Below, piece after piece: positions 54,780 through 64,000 of a stretch of DNA of 64,000 bases. Origin of the DNA: Kalaharituber pfeilii (lineage: Eukaryota; Ascomycota; Pezizomycetes; Pezizales; Pezizaceae); NCBI GenBank assembly GCA_015179045.1, contig WHUZ01000087.1, positions 124,001 to 188,000 on the forward strand, in the 5' to 3' direction. Under the pieces are notes generated by a model that was given only the letters and a program-made list of their open reading frames with translations, searched no databases and had not been told where the DNA came from. Made by a program: the position numbers and the translations under genes. Numbering within the stretch: position 1 is the stretch's first letter; each line of letters begins with the position of its first letter.

Positions 54780-55784
54780 GAGGAGGTAGCAGACTCGGAC
54801 GTGATAATTGGAGATTGCAACAGCCATCATCAGGACTGGAGCGACAAAGAAGACCGGAGGGGAGCGGCGTTGAGGGACACCCTTCGAGCCCATGGACTGA
54901 TCCAACAGATAGACAAGGGCACGGTGACGTGGACACGCATAGTCGAAAGGTCAGCGAGGAGGGCATTGCTAGACTTGGTTTTCACAAGACGAGGGGAATG
55001 GAGGACGAGGGGAATAACCTGGATAGCAGGAGCAGATCACGCGATGATACACAGTGGGCTAAGGATAGGAAGCACAGGCACGAAGACGATCAAGGTCACC
55101 GACTGGGATAGATGGGAGGACTTCGTGAGAGAGGCGGGAGAGAAGCCGTTGAGGGATGGAGTAAATGCATACGACTTGTTGACCAGACTGAGCGGAACAT
55201 TCACCAAAGAGGTGCGCATCACAGACAGGTCGAAGAGGTGGTTTGACAAGGAGGTAAAGGCGGCACGCAAGTTGACGAAATATATACTAAGGAACGGAGG
55301 CACACGAGAAGAGAAGACAAAGGCCAGGAGACTACTGAGAGACATCATACGGGAAAAGAAGATGTACTGGGAGGAGTACATGGAAGAAGATCTTTTTTTA
55401 TATGTTTTTTTTTTTAATTTCATTACTCGCATGCCGCCCTATGGGCTATGGCGAGGTATTTATTAACTAACAAAACGGAACAACAAAAAACTAAGCGCTA
55501 AATACATGTATTGCCCGCGTGTCCTTCGTGATGGAAGAAGATCGGATAACATCGCCATGGGACATATTTAGGCTAGCACGGGACCCGTTTAGACAACGCG
55601 ACATGATGGACATCCCAGGAACGGAACAGGAGATCACGGAAGCCATCATCGAGCAGAATTTCATCACGACAGGGGAATGCAACCCGCAGAACCCCCGAAG
55701 GCCGACAGGACCGATCACCGACCGAGAGGACGCCAGACGAGCCATAGAAAGAGCACTGACAAAGACGAAGTCGAAATCGGCACC
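54780..55784 (+). pseudogene. LINE ORF2 endonuclease and RT start, split by F1 insertions
   Basis: The APE-type endonuclease C-terminal half reads DVIIGDCNSHHQDWSDKEDR (GDxNSHH), KGTVTWTRIVERSARRALLD and ITWIAGADHAMIHSGL (D-H pair). A linker leads to EEYMEEDLF, where an F1 unit (55393-55530) has inserted. Coding resumes MEEDRITSPWDIFRLARDPF to AIERALTKTKSKSAP. A second F1 unit (55785-55966) splits the RT entry motif: after it comes KSAPGSDGIQYGVLKLLK (the APGPDGI-type RT motif). Then the frame passes into ORF1-like sequence, so the RT itself is deleted. Confidence 0.75.
55393..55530 (-). mobile_element. F1 unit (138 bp) with 13-bp TSD
   Basis: T-rich tail, CATTACTCGCATGCCGCCC, GGCGAGGTATTTATTAAC and an upstream part with AAATACATGTATTGCCCGCG. 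TSD ATGGAAGAAGATC at 55380-55392 and 55531-55543. Confidence 0.93.
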
Positions 55785-55966
55785 CCAGTACGAGGCGGAG
55801 AGAGGAAGGAGATAAGACAGACTGCTGGCTGTTTTCCCCGCAACACACATACAGACCCGCGGGCCCCATGTATTTAAGTTTAGTTAGTTACTTTCCTTTT
55901 AAATAAAACCTCGCCATAGCCCGTAGGGCGGCATGCGAGTAATGAAATAAAAAAAAAAAAAAAAAA
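55785..55966 (+). mobile_element. full-length F1 SINE-like unit (182 bp) with 12-bp TSD
   Basis: CCAGTACGAGGCGGAGAGAG start, GACCCGCGGGCCCCATGTAT, the hairpin CTCGCC...GCGAG and poly-A. TSD GAAATCGGCACC at 55773-55784 and 55967-55978. Confidence 0.93.
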
Positions 55967-56014
55967 GAAATCGGCACCGGGATCGGACGGCATACAGTAC
56001 GGAGTGCTGAAGTT

Positions 56015-57004
56015 GCTGAAAGGGAAAACGATAGTCGTCAGACAACTTATCCCGAACACCTATGACGACGAGTCCTATGTCGCGGACACGATTCAAGGGT
56101 ACACCCACACATGGGATCAGGAGGAGGACGACGAAAGTAACTCATCCGTGGAGACCGTACTATACGTGGCAGAGACCCAACCGGGGACGGAAAGCCCGCA
56201 GTTCAGAGATAGCGAAGGACCACAGTTCAGAGATAGCGAAGGATATACCCCCCCGCCGCAAGCAAGGCCACCATCTCCAGATCGACCATGCACACCAGAC
56301 GCAGACGAGAGCCAATATGAGGAACACTTCCTGATAGAAACCACAAACGCTGCAGCAAGACAGGCTAGGGCCTGGGAGGAGAAACTGAGTCAAGGTCGCG
56401 TAAAGAAGGAAACAGGAAGATATATGGGTGCATCAGCCGCGGAAGCCCTAAAGGGGCTAGAGAAGCGCTTCGGTCTGGAACGCTGGAGACGAGAGACGGA
56501 CGAGGAGCTCAGGACCTGGACCGAAAATATGGCCCGGAGCTACTGGGAAGAGAAAGACAAGGAAGACAAGGAAGACATGGAGAGCCGGATTAAGGACTTG
56601 GAACACTCTATTCACGCACAACTAACGATCACGTATGAAAGATTCCAACACACGATGGTCAACAAACTCGCGGAGGCGAGAAACAGAATCAAGAAGGAAC
56701 TAGTGGAAGAAACCTTCAACAGAGACATACCACTGGACTACGAGGGCGGACGGGTGAGAACCATCCTAGACGCGCTGGTTGACCACAGCCGGATTTTGGA
56801 CAACATACGAGCTACAATGAGCAAAGCCGCCAACGCGGCCACAAGATCAAGCGCGACCACAGAAAGCGAGACATCGACACCCAGCACAACATCCAGCACG
56901 ACCACAGAAAGCGAGACATCGACACCCAGCACGACTACAGAAAGCACGGTGACAGTCGCAACAAAGAACCAGGACAAGATGGATTCAGAACTCACGGACA
57001 CATC
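56015..57004 (+). pseudogene. LINE ORF1 N-terminal and central region, second copy
   Basis: One long open frame of about 330 codons: NTYDDESYVADTIQGYTHTW, acidic and Pro-rich stretches with a duplicated FRDSEGPQ unit, helical LKGLEKRFGLERWRRETDEE, KLAEARNRIKKELVEETFNR, DYEGGRVRTILDALVDHSRI, then Thr/Ser repeats (two copies of TTESETSTPSTT) and QDKMDSELTDTSL. The long charged helices are typical of coiled-coil ORF1 proteins. It ends abruptly at about 57004, where gamma-glutamylcyclotransferase-like coding starts in another frame. Confidence 0.6.
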
Positions 57005-57481
57005 CCTGACACCGATGGGACTTATGGCGCCATCTACAGCCTCTCTCCGACTGACCTCGCCACCCTCGACCTTTATGAGGGCGTCGATGTCACCCCCGTA
57101 CCAAGCTATCTCAAGGTTACAATGCCGATTCGGCTCCTTTCGGCGCCGGGCCCTGAAAAGGGGGTCGACGTCATCCCGTGTCTTGTGTATGTAGATCCGA
57201 GGACGCAGGAAGGCGTCGTGAGGGAGGAGTACATACGGAGGATTAATTTGGGGTTGAGGGACGCGGGGTTGCCGAAGGAATGGGTGAGGAAGGTCGTCAG
57301 GAGATGGATTCCAAAGGAGGAGGGCGACGAAAGTGAATCAGAGGAGGAAGAGAAGTGCGATGAGGAGGAGAAAGGAGGGGTGCTAGAAGAGGTCGATGAT
57401 GAGGTGGGGTGGGGTGGGAGGAAGGTGATAGCGAAGAGGGAAGACGACGGGGTCTTGCATTGGGTGCCGACGGGAGAGTAG
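57002..57481 (+). pseudogene. gamma-glutamylcyclotransferase-like gene, 3' half only
   Basis: In frame with the ATG at 57122 and upstream of it: DTDGTYGAIYSLSPTDLATL, DLYEGVDVTPVPSYLKVTMP, DVIPCLVYVDPRTQEGVVRE, EYIRRINLGLRDAGLPKEWV, RKVVRRWIP, then an acidic tail to the stop at 57479-57481. This is the C-terminal half of fungal gamma-glutamylcyclotransferase-like proteins (5-oxoproline formation from gamma-glutamyl dipeptides; glutathione turnover). The N-terminal half with the FxYGSN glycine loop is missing. ORF1 sequence takes its place, so the fragment cannot be active. It may have been carried in or cut by LINE insertions. Confidence 0.65.
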
Positions 57482-57663
57482 TGGTGTGTGTATGTGTGTT
57501 GCCAGAGAAAACTACAGGATACCTATGGAAGTCCCTATATACCTGCAAACAGTGGTTTTCACCCAAAACACCCACCACAAATCAAGTAGAGAACCAATAG
57601 GATAGAAAATTCCAATTTAGATTTCACGTTTCAGAACAATACCTTGTAAGCTCTCAAACCGCA

Positions 57664-58925
57664 ATGAACGGAAGTCGGTACGCCTATGAGGCAAAACAAG
57701 CATGGAAGGAGAAGGGAAAGGTACTGATGAGATGCTGCAGCTCAGCACTACCAGAGGACGATAGGCGAACAATAGAAGAGGGCGGGGACAAGATGGATGT
57801 GACCTTCACCAACACCTCCCTATGGGACAGCGAACATGCCGTAGAAGCTAAACGGCAGCGCGCGGAAAAGGACACCCCGATGAAAGACGCAGACTAGCCA
57901 GAGGACCCGGCAAGCCTACCCAAAACCGGAACAGAAGGCCAGGGAAGAGGCACACCCAGGACACACAGGGGTGGGAGGGGCAGCCACAAAACACGAGGCC
58001 GGGACGGAGGATGGACCACAAGAACTACAAACCAGAACGGCAAGGTTGACACCGAGCCCTCGCCAGACACAACGGGGCAACAGGACAAGGAGAAGATAGG
58101 AGACACAGGACAGCTACAGGACACCGAGATAGCTAAGAGACGGGGCACCGAGACGACAACGGAACGGACCAGCCTGCAGCGAGTACAAGAGGCGAGAGCA
58201 ACAAGGGAAAGAGGTCGTATGCAACAGCAGCAAAAGAAGCAAAGCCAAGTACCCCTACAGGTATAGTGCAAAAGACCCCCCCCGAAGCTACAAAACCAGA
58301 AACACGCAATCCTGACCCGGCAGAGAAGACGGACGCACCAAAAGAAAAATTGTGGCAGGCAAGAGTATTGGGAGCCCAAAACTGGCACGGAATAAGCGAG
58401 GATCCGGAGTCAAGAACCATATTCGAACACAAGAAGGCAATGAGAGACAGGATAAACAGCAACCTAGGTCCAGACGCCTCATACCAGGTGAGGTTCACAG
58501 TAATAGACCCAGAGTACCCGAGCGAGAGGATTCTTATCTTAGCGGACACCAAACACAAGAAAGGACTCAGAACCCTGGGACGCTTGGAACAGGCCGTAAG
58601 GGAGGGACACCAACATCTAAAAGTGGACTGGGATCACAGAATGGTAGAGCTCGTGACGTTCGACATAGACACTAACGAAGGAATCGGGAGAGTCGAGAGA
58701 GAACTAAGAGCAGCCAACCCGGGAGTAATGGCTAACCGACCATCAAGAAGACTCACGGACAAACAGATCCCAATCAAGAAGAAAAACCAGGCAATCTCCC
58801 TGTTCGTGACCGACCAGGTAGTCGAAATACTTAGGCCTGGGTTGAGTTTCAGGGGAGAAACAACCAAGGTACAACTGAGACAAGACCTAGGAAAGGATAC
58901 GAGAAAGGCACGACGATACAGATAA
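57664..58925 (+). pseudogene. LINE ORF1, C-terminal part
   Basis: 57664-57897 reads MNGSRYAYEAKQAWKEKGKV and GGDKMDVTFTNTSLWDSEHA, overlapping the end of the previous ORF1 piece (QDKMDSELTDTSL). A Gln/Thr-rich basic linker follows with stops. 58266-58925 is open: WQARVLGAQNWHGISEDPES, YQVRFTVIDPEYPSERILIL, VDWDHRMVELVTFDIDTNEG and the end domain AISLFVTDQVVEILRPGLSF RGET, which resembles the C-terminal domain of element A. No ORF2 or tail follows. Confidence 0.6.
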
Positions 58926-59750
58926 TCTCCATATCATAGAGCGCCGACCGCCTTTGCCTGCTGTGAACCTTCCCGACCCGTGCCGCCTACCCTGTACCCT
59001 GAACCCCTAGGACCTTGAACCCAGACCCCGACCCCGACCAGTTTATTACACGCATCTCACCTGCTATCTGATTGACTATTGCCCAGGTCACCCTTTCCCG
59101 TATGATCTCTATGGTCATCTGCTGTGTTCGCTCCACCAGTGTTTGGGGCAATTCACGTCGGACCCTTTGAAGGGCCCGAAAGCTGTATCATTGATCTGTC
59201 AGGGACGTTCACTCAGATCGAGTTGCGAGCGTTCGGCCCTTTTCCCTGCGTGGCTTGGTTCTGGTCATCTAGGTTCTTGCGCGCGAGAGCGCCCTTTGCC
59301 TAGTATTCGAGCGGAGCTTTAGACATCCTCGGACTTGGGAGCCGTTTGCCCCCTTCTTGCTCCCTGCGTGTTTTTGGGTCTCCTGGAAACACCCTCGGCG
59401 CTTTCCCACTCCCCGTCTGCGCGCTTTGCATCACTTTGCCCCCTTCGGGGCTCTTTGGGAAGGGTCTGACTTTGGACGAAGCATCACAGCCACATACATG
59501 CCATAAAAAATGAGACACACATCGCATTTTTCGGGAACGTCGGTAATGTCATCCACGGCAATGTCATCAACGGCAATGTCATCCAAGGGCATGCGATTCA
59601 GGGTGACTTTGTCCAAAGCAACATCAATCTGCCAGCTCCTCATAAACCTGAGATTAGTGTGCTTGGCCTATCCAGTCGGTGGCCTGTGTGTGAGGTGTCA
59701 AAAAGTGATATGTGATGGGCCTAGATTTGCTCGTGTGTGATCCGTGGTCT
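58926..59750. other. region with a short NVI-repeat frame, otherwise unassigned
   Basis: C-rich and T-rich sequence follows the ORF1 stop. At 59534-59600 a GGCAATGTCATCAAC-like 15-bp unit is repeated three times. The plus frame reads GNVIHGNVINGNVIQG then HAIQGDFVQSNIN. I found no gene model that includes it. Confidence 0.3.
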
Positions 59751-59778
59751 TTTTTTTTTTTTTTTTTTTTTATATATA

Positions 59779-59780
<2 letters not shown>

Positions 59781-59814
<34 letters not shown>

Positions 59815-59935
59815 CATTACTCGCGTGCCGCTCTATGGGCTATGGCGAGTTTTTTATATATCATAGAGTAATGCACCGTCCTTTTTTTTTTAATTACTCG
59901 CATGCCGCCCTATGGGCTATGAGGAGATTATATAC
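59781..59935 (-). mobile_element. two adjacent F1 copies
   Basis: The first (about 59781-59855) has a long poly-T, CATTACTCGCGTGCCGC and GGCTATGGCGAG, with TATATATC on both sides. The second (about 59882-59935) has AATTACTCGCATGCCGCCC and GGGCTATGAGGAG. An extra poly-T block precedes them at 59751-59771. Confidence 0.78.
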
Positions 59936-60039
59936 AAAGAAGGGATTGGAAAATTGATAGAGCAGATATAAAGTAATATAAAGCAAAGGCAAAAACTAAA
60001 CATTAACGTCTTACCCATAACATGAGTTCAAAGCACTAT

Positions 60040-60680
60040 TCTTATAATTTATAAACTATATATATTTTATTATTACTTTTCAAACAAATAGAAATTGTTT
60101 AATAATTAAAAAATTAAATTTATTATTATATATATATATTATAGTTTATAATAGTTAATAATTTATTTAAAATATATATATAATTTAATATTTATTTATA
60201 TAAATTTATTATATTTTTCTAATTTAATAAATTATTATTGTTAATTAAATTTTATTTAGTATCTATTTAAAATTAATAGATATATATATTTTAAATATAT
60301 ATTTTAATTATTATATTTATATAAAATTATAAATATATCTTATATATTTAAATTTCTTATTTCTTTAATATTAAGATAAATTTATAATTAAATCTTTATA
60401 TATTTTATATAAAACTAATTATAAAGAAATAATATATTTTTTTTTTTTTTATTATATTAATTAAACTTTAAACGAAAAAGTAATTTATTATAATTATAAA
60501 ATAAATATTTTACTTTTAAATTAAAAAAATATAGCCTTTGTATCTTTTAAAGTAAAATTTTAATAATATTTATATAGTATATATACTATTTATTATCCAT
60601 AACTATATACTACTACATATTTATTACAACTAAACGAGTAGCTTTCTATATATTTATTCAAAAAAAAACAAAAAAAAAGA
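60040..60680. repeat. extremely AT-rich block
   Basis: About 640 bp made almost only of A and T (runs such as TTTATTATATATATATATTA). GC appears below roughly 10% by eye. No coding frame and no clear tandem period. Confidence 0.85.
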
Positions 60681-61368
60681 TTAAAGAAGAACAAAGAGAT
60701 TCTGTGCTTAACTTAAACTTGGTTAAAGTCAGGTTTGGGATAATACTACTCTATGAAGAGCAGTAGGAGTTTTTTTTTTTCATGAAACGTATTCCTACTT
60801 TCAGCTGTTCGCCATGGCAGGGCTAGATCTGTAGTCTAATTGCATTGTATAGGGCAGCTTATATTGCTTTCCATGGCTCCTAATAACGCCTTAGCATAGG
60901 CACAAAGTACTCACATTCAGATTTTTTTTTTTTCTAATATCATTACTCGCATGCCGCCCTGAGGGCTATGGCGAGATACTAAGTACAAAGGAGAAAATGG
61001 AAGTAAAGTGAAGTAAACAGGCACCAAACACAATGTTTGCAGCTACTAACTCGCGTGCTACTGATCTACCCACCTCAAGAGTTCTACCAATGGGTCCTCT
61101 CTCCTTCTCTTGTTTCCGGTGGTCTGTGCATCGCTTCCAGCCTGCCAGGCCACCTCCTCCTCCAAAACCTGCACCTCTCCCATAGGTGTGAAGTCGTTTC
61201 CTCCTCGTTCCCGCACCACCTGCATTCCGGTCCGTTTATAGAAAATGAGTAATAATCATTCGCCTAGCACTAGTCTTTTCAGTTAAAGTTAATAAATGTA
61301 TATAGGAATTATATAGAATACACGCACCTTCAAATATATAGAAGAAATTCATATTCTCGAGCTAATCT
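60681..61368. other. flank with F1 and F2 remnants
   Basis: An F2 piece CAGCTGTTCGCCATGGCAGG lies at 60802-60823. An F1 copy (CATTACTCGCATGCCGCCC, GGGCTATGGCGAG) lies at about 60921-60985 on the minus strand. No gene seen. Confidence 0.6.
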
Positions 61369-63538
61369 CTATACCTCAATATCATCATCAGTGTCCTCAG
61401 AGTCCTCAGGTAATCCAGGAATACTAGGACTTGAAGTAGTAGTAGATGAAGCACTAGAGATAGTAGCAGTAACTTCGTCTGAGGCATCAGGTATGATAGA
61501 AGAGGACTGCGGCTCGAGATTTACTACTGGAACCTCCTTCACCCCCCCTCCTAGCAGGTATTCGGACTCTCCCACCTCCTGAACCAAAGGCCTTCCTCGG
61601 CCCCGGCCTCACCCGCGAGCTCCCCCACGACCTCTCTTTACGGCCCGCTCAGCTGCAGCTATTTCTCTCTATTCTTGTTTCTCTTTTGCCTTTCTTTCTC
61701 GCTCCTCCGCTGCTAGCTGCTTTTTCACTTCAGCAGCTTCTTTCTTATCCTCAGCTATTTTTCGTCGCTCCTCTGCCTTCTGAATTTTCTCTTCCTCTTT
61801 TCTTATCTTCTCTACTGCTTTCTGTTCCTTTTCCAGCCTCTTCTGCTCTTTCTTTTCCTCTGCTTCCAGTGCTGCTTTAACTTCGGCTTGTCGAAAGGAT
61901 TCAATATACGCTCGATTAAGAGTCCGAGGGCCTTTAATATGCTTCAAACTACCAGCCGGAGCTTTTTTGACCATCTTACCATTCCGTAGAGCTTTGAAGG
62001 TTGTAGCATTAGGCTCAATCACCATATATTTTGTTAGCTTTTTCTCCAGAAACAATACATGATCCATCACAGTCTTGTGTGTATGTGGAGTCAAAATTGC
62101 CTTATCCAGAGCAGTTCGCAGTACTATTTGCTTTGATGGAGTATCTAATATAGAGAGATCTGAATTGGCCGTCATTGTCGCTTGAACTTGAGGAGGAATA
62201 ACTTTGTCGGGATCAATAGGCTAGCATCCAGACCCCCGCCATGTACCCAAAATAGTATCGGTAGTAAAAGTAGATTGTCTGGCACCACAAAGAATTTCTC
62301 AGAAGTCAGGTTTGTGCAAAATATCACGAGGTTTTTGATATATCTAATCTTGTAAGCTATTGCAGTAGTGTCTTTGGAGAGGAGAGAAACATCCAACATC
62401 AAGAGGTTGCATTAAATGAGTTGAATATGGGGGAAGACAAAGCATTTGAATCCGGTGATTGAGTGCATATTCAACGACTTGGTAAGCGACATGGGAAGAG
62501 TGACCATCAACAATTAAAAGGCGCCAAGGATATTCGGATATATTAGAGGGAGGTAAGGTCAGTGAATCGCTCGAAATAATTATACTGCGTTTGTCATGTA
62601 TAGTGCTTGTAGGAAGGCCGGTTGCTATGGGGGTGCCGGCGGTAGAGGCGGTGGAGGCGGTGGAGGTAGTGGAGGCGGTGGAGGCAGGGGCGGTGGAGGC
62701 AGTGGAGGCAGTGGAGGTAGTGGTAGAGTTCACGGGGCGAGTATATGGCTCAAAGTGATATTTTATAAACTCAACACCTAGTTCATCATCCATGTATCCA
62801 CTAGGCGAGCGTCCAAAAATTGCAGGAAGTTTATGGACACCCTCAGTACCGTAGTAGCCTTCTCTATGGGTTTTCGCCTGCCAGACAAGGTATGGAGGAA
62901 TGATGTGACTAGCAGCATTTACTGTCTCTATGACAGTAACAAATTCTCGATTGCCATCAGTAATTGCAATTTTTTGCCTTGGACCTGCTCGAACAATACA
63001 TTTCTGCCTGCCAGTTGCAATGCCCATAATAATACCCTTTTCATTATAGTTGCAGAGGTTGTCAGGGGTGATCTTAAGTTGGCGCATTGTAGTTCGGAGT
63101 GACCGATAAAATGCCTTCTGCGCTGGAATATTTGTCCCTTGCGAATACCGAATGCGCTCAAGATATTGTACATATTTGCTGTTAACTATGGGATGTCGAA
63201 GTAAAAACCTCTCATGCCACCGATCTCCTGGAACTGCATTGCTAAACCTTCGCTGCAGAATTAAAACAGATAGATCTCAGCATTCGCAAATGAACTGGAA
63301 AGCCCATATCACTCATTGTAAGTGCCCAGGCCTCTAATGCATTCTCTTCACCTCTAGTAAGCAATTGCTGCTTTTCGCGAGCCTCCTTCCTTCCTTTCTG
63401 TACCCCATCGAGTCGTCTACGTAATGTAATAGCTTTTACATCAAAGTAGGAAGCAATTTTTGGTATTGACTCTTCCCGATGTTTGTATGCATAAGCGATT
63501 GCTCGGTTAATGTTTTCAGGCTTACTTTCCTGTCGCAT
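61369..63538 (-). pseudogene. pogo-like (Fot/Tigger-type) transposase, decayed
   Basis: Start MRQESKPENINRAIAYAYKH (63538): psq-type HTH, then a CENP-B-like HTH with LTRGEENALEAWALTMSDMG. One extra T near 63255 shifts the frame before ILQRRFSNAVPGDRWHERFL. The DDE domain reads NYNEKGIIMGIATGRQKC, LLIVDGHSSHVAYQVVEYAL, LPPYSTHLMQPLDVGCFSPL. A Thr/Ser/Ala repeat (62637-62727) is inserted in it. After SLQD come stops (TAG, TGA, TAG) in DILHKPDF*EIL and GSGC*PIDPDKVIPP, all explainable by C-to-T/G-to-A changes. The C-terminal coiled coil (VIEPNATTFKALRNGKMVKK; Lys/Glu-rich) ends at 61369. The copy is dead. Confidence 0.85.
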
Positions 63539-63639
63539 AGCTATTAACTGCGGGTAAAACGAGTTCAAAATATGTAGAATTCGCTGAGATATGCAGGATA
63601 ATCGTGGTTGAAAGATGAGGAGCAGGTTGCCGAAGCGGG

Positions 63640-63693
63640 GGTGAAAATGTAGGATCGTTACAGGGGGGCGGATCGTTACCACATCGGGCACGT
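63640..63693. repeat. putative terminal region of the pogo-like element
   Basis: Minus-strand ACGTGCCCGATGTGGTAACG after a TA, with a subterminal GTAACGATCC motif repeated twice, about 100-150 bp upstream of the transposase start. I could not find a matching inverse end on the left side, so the assignment is tentative. Confidence 0.35.
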
Positions 63694-63854
63694 TAATTGG
63701 CTTTCAGTGCGGGGTTGATGGGTTGGCAACTTGAGGCTCTTTGTAAGTAATGATCCCAACACGACCGTGGTACCACTGCATATTATCAACATTGTTGTTG
63801 CAATATTCCACTCGTCGTGTCGCAGGTCTATTAAATCAGTTTAGTATTACATTG
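63694..63854. promoter_or_regulatory. upstream region of the second NLR gene
   Basis: 160 bp between the transposon terminus and the ATG at 63855. No clear TATA box. Confidence 0.3.
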
Positions 63855-64000
63855 ATGGACGCCTTCACAATCTCGACCGGAATTGCCGGCTTGCTCTCAT
63901 TTGCTCTCGAGATCACAAAGATTCTAACCGAATACACCAACCAAGTCCAATCTGCCCCGAAGGATGCTCAAACATTGCTAGTGGAGATCAATGCTTTGAG
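63855..64000 (+). CDS. second STAND/NLR gene, N-terminal domain, cut by the window end
   Basis: ATG 63855 opens MDAFTISTGIAGLLSFALEI, TKILTEYTNQVQSAPKDAQT, LLVEINAL. It aligns residue by residue with the first NLR (MDPFSISTGVAGFLSLALEL; NYTSQVNSAPKDAHDLLTEI). It is therefore the fungal helical N-terminal domain of a STAND protein. NACHT and repeat domains would lie beyond the window. Confidence 0.85.
   Translation, partial: MDAFTISTGIAGLLSFALEITKILTEYTNQVQSAPKDAQTLLVEINAL

Noticed and set aside
62596..62781. Gly-rich plus-strand frame
   Set aside because: Antisense of the Thr/Ser/Ala repeat in the pogo transposase.

Overview
This window looks like nuclear DNA of a filamentous ascomycete. 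Evidence: short introns of about 46-140 nt with CTAAC/CTAAT branch sites, STAND/NACHT-ankyrin genes with a fungal N-terminal helical domain, an 8-cysteine hydrophobin-like gene, a GH28 endopolygalacturonase remnant, and Tad-like LINE, pogo, DIRS-like and solo-LTR elements. A repeat-rich genome such as a Pezizomycete is plausible, but that placement is inference.

Host genes are few and lie between repeats. A GH28 polygalacturonase 5' end with an in-frame stop is at 1-233 (minus). A five-exon NACHT-ankyrin NLR is at 1412-5543, and a second NLR of the same family starts at 63855 and leaves the window. Two paralogous genes at 16664-18394 and 23516-25586 (both minus) encode a BTB domain followed by H-type-lectin-like domains. 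A third BTB gene with a zinc-ribbon-like tail is at 26282-27692. A compact hydrophobin-like gene is at 48034-48370. A split gene resembling DUF6532 proteins is at 50652-52136 (minus). The 3' half of a gamma-glutamylcyclotransferase-like gene (about 57000-57481) lies between pieces of LINE ORF1.

The rest is mostly mobile DNA. Two non-LTR tail families dominate and are called here F1 (core GCCATAGCCC...GGGCGGC...) and F2 (core CCCTGCCATGGCGAACAGC...). Copies carry poly-A tails and often 9-14 bp target-site duplications (TSDs). The F2 tail is the 3' end of a Tad-like LINE with an RNase H domain (copies at 750-1233, 9822-10697, 20815-22199). The F1 tail is the 3' end of an ORF1-only element (39313-40557) and of a 182-bp SINE-like unit seen twice. 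Both tails contain hairpins whose paired bases co-vary between copies, and the shortest copies begin at the edges of those hairpins.

Other mobile DNA includes a DIRS-like tyrosine-recombinase retroelement (28414-32450) whose RT frame is split by a SINE-like copy, a decayed pogo transposase (61369-63538), and a solo LTR (19200-19469). TIR elements lie at 8956-9801, 33069-33942, 36054-36374, 49034-50240 and 49608-49937. A large foldback-like inverted repeat spans about 34233-38620, a flipped satellite block lies at 11540-13230, and an extremely AT-rich block lies at 60040-60680. The strongest candidates for new biology are the BTB/H-lectin proteins and the pair of retroelement tail families with covarying 3' hairpins and ORF1-only 'half-LINE' derivatives.
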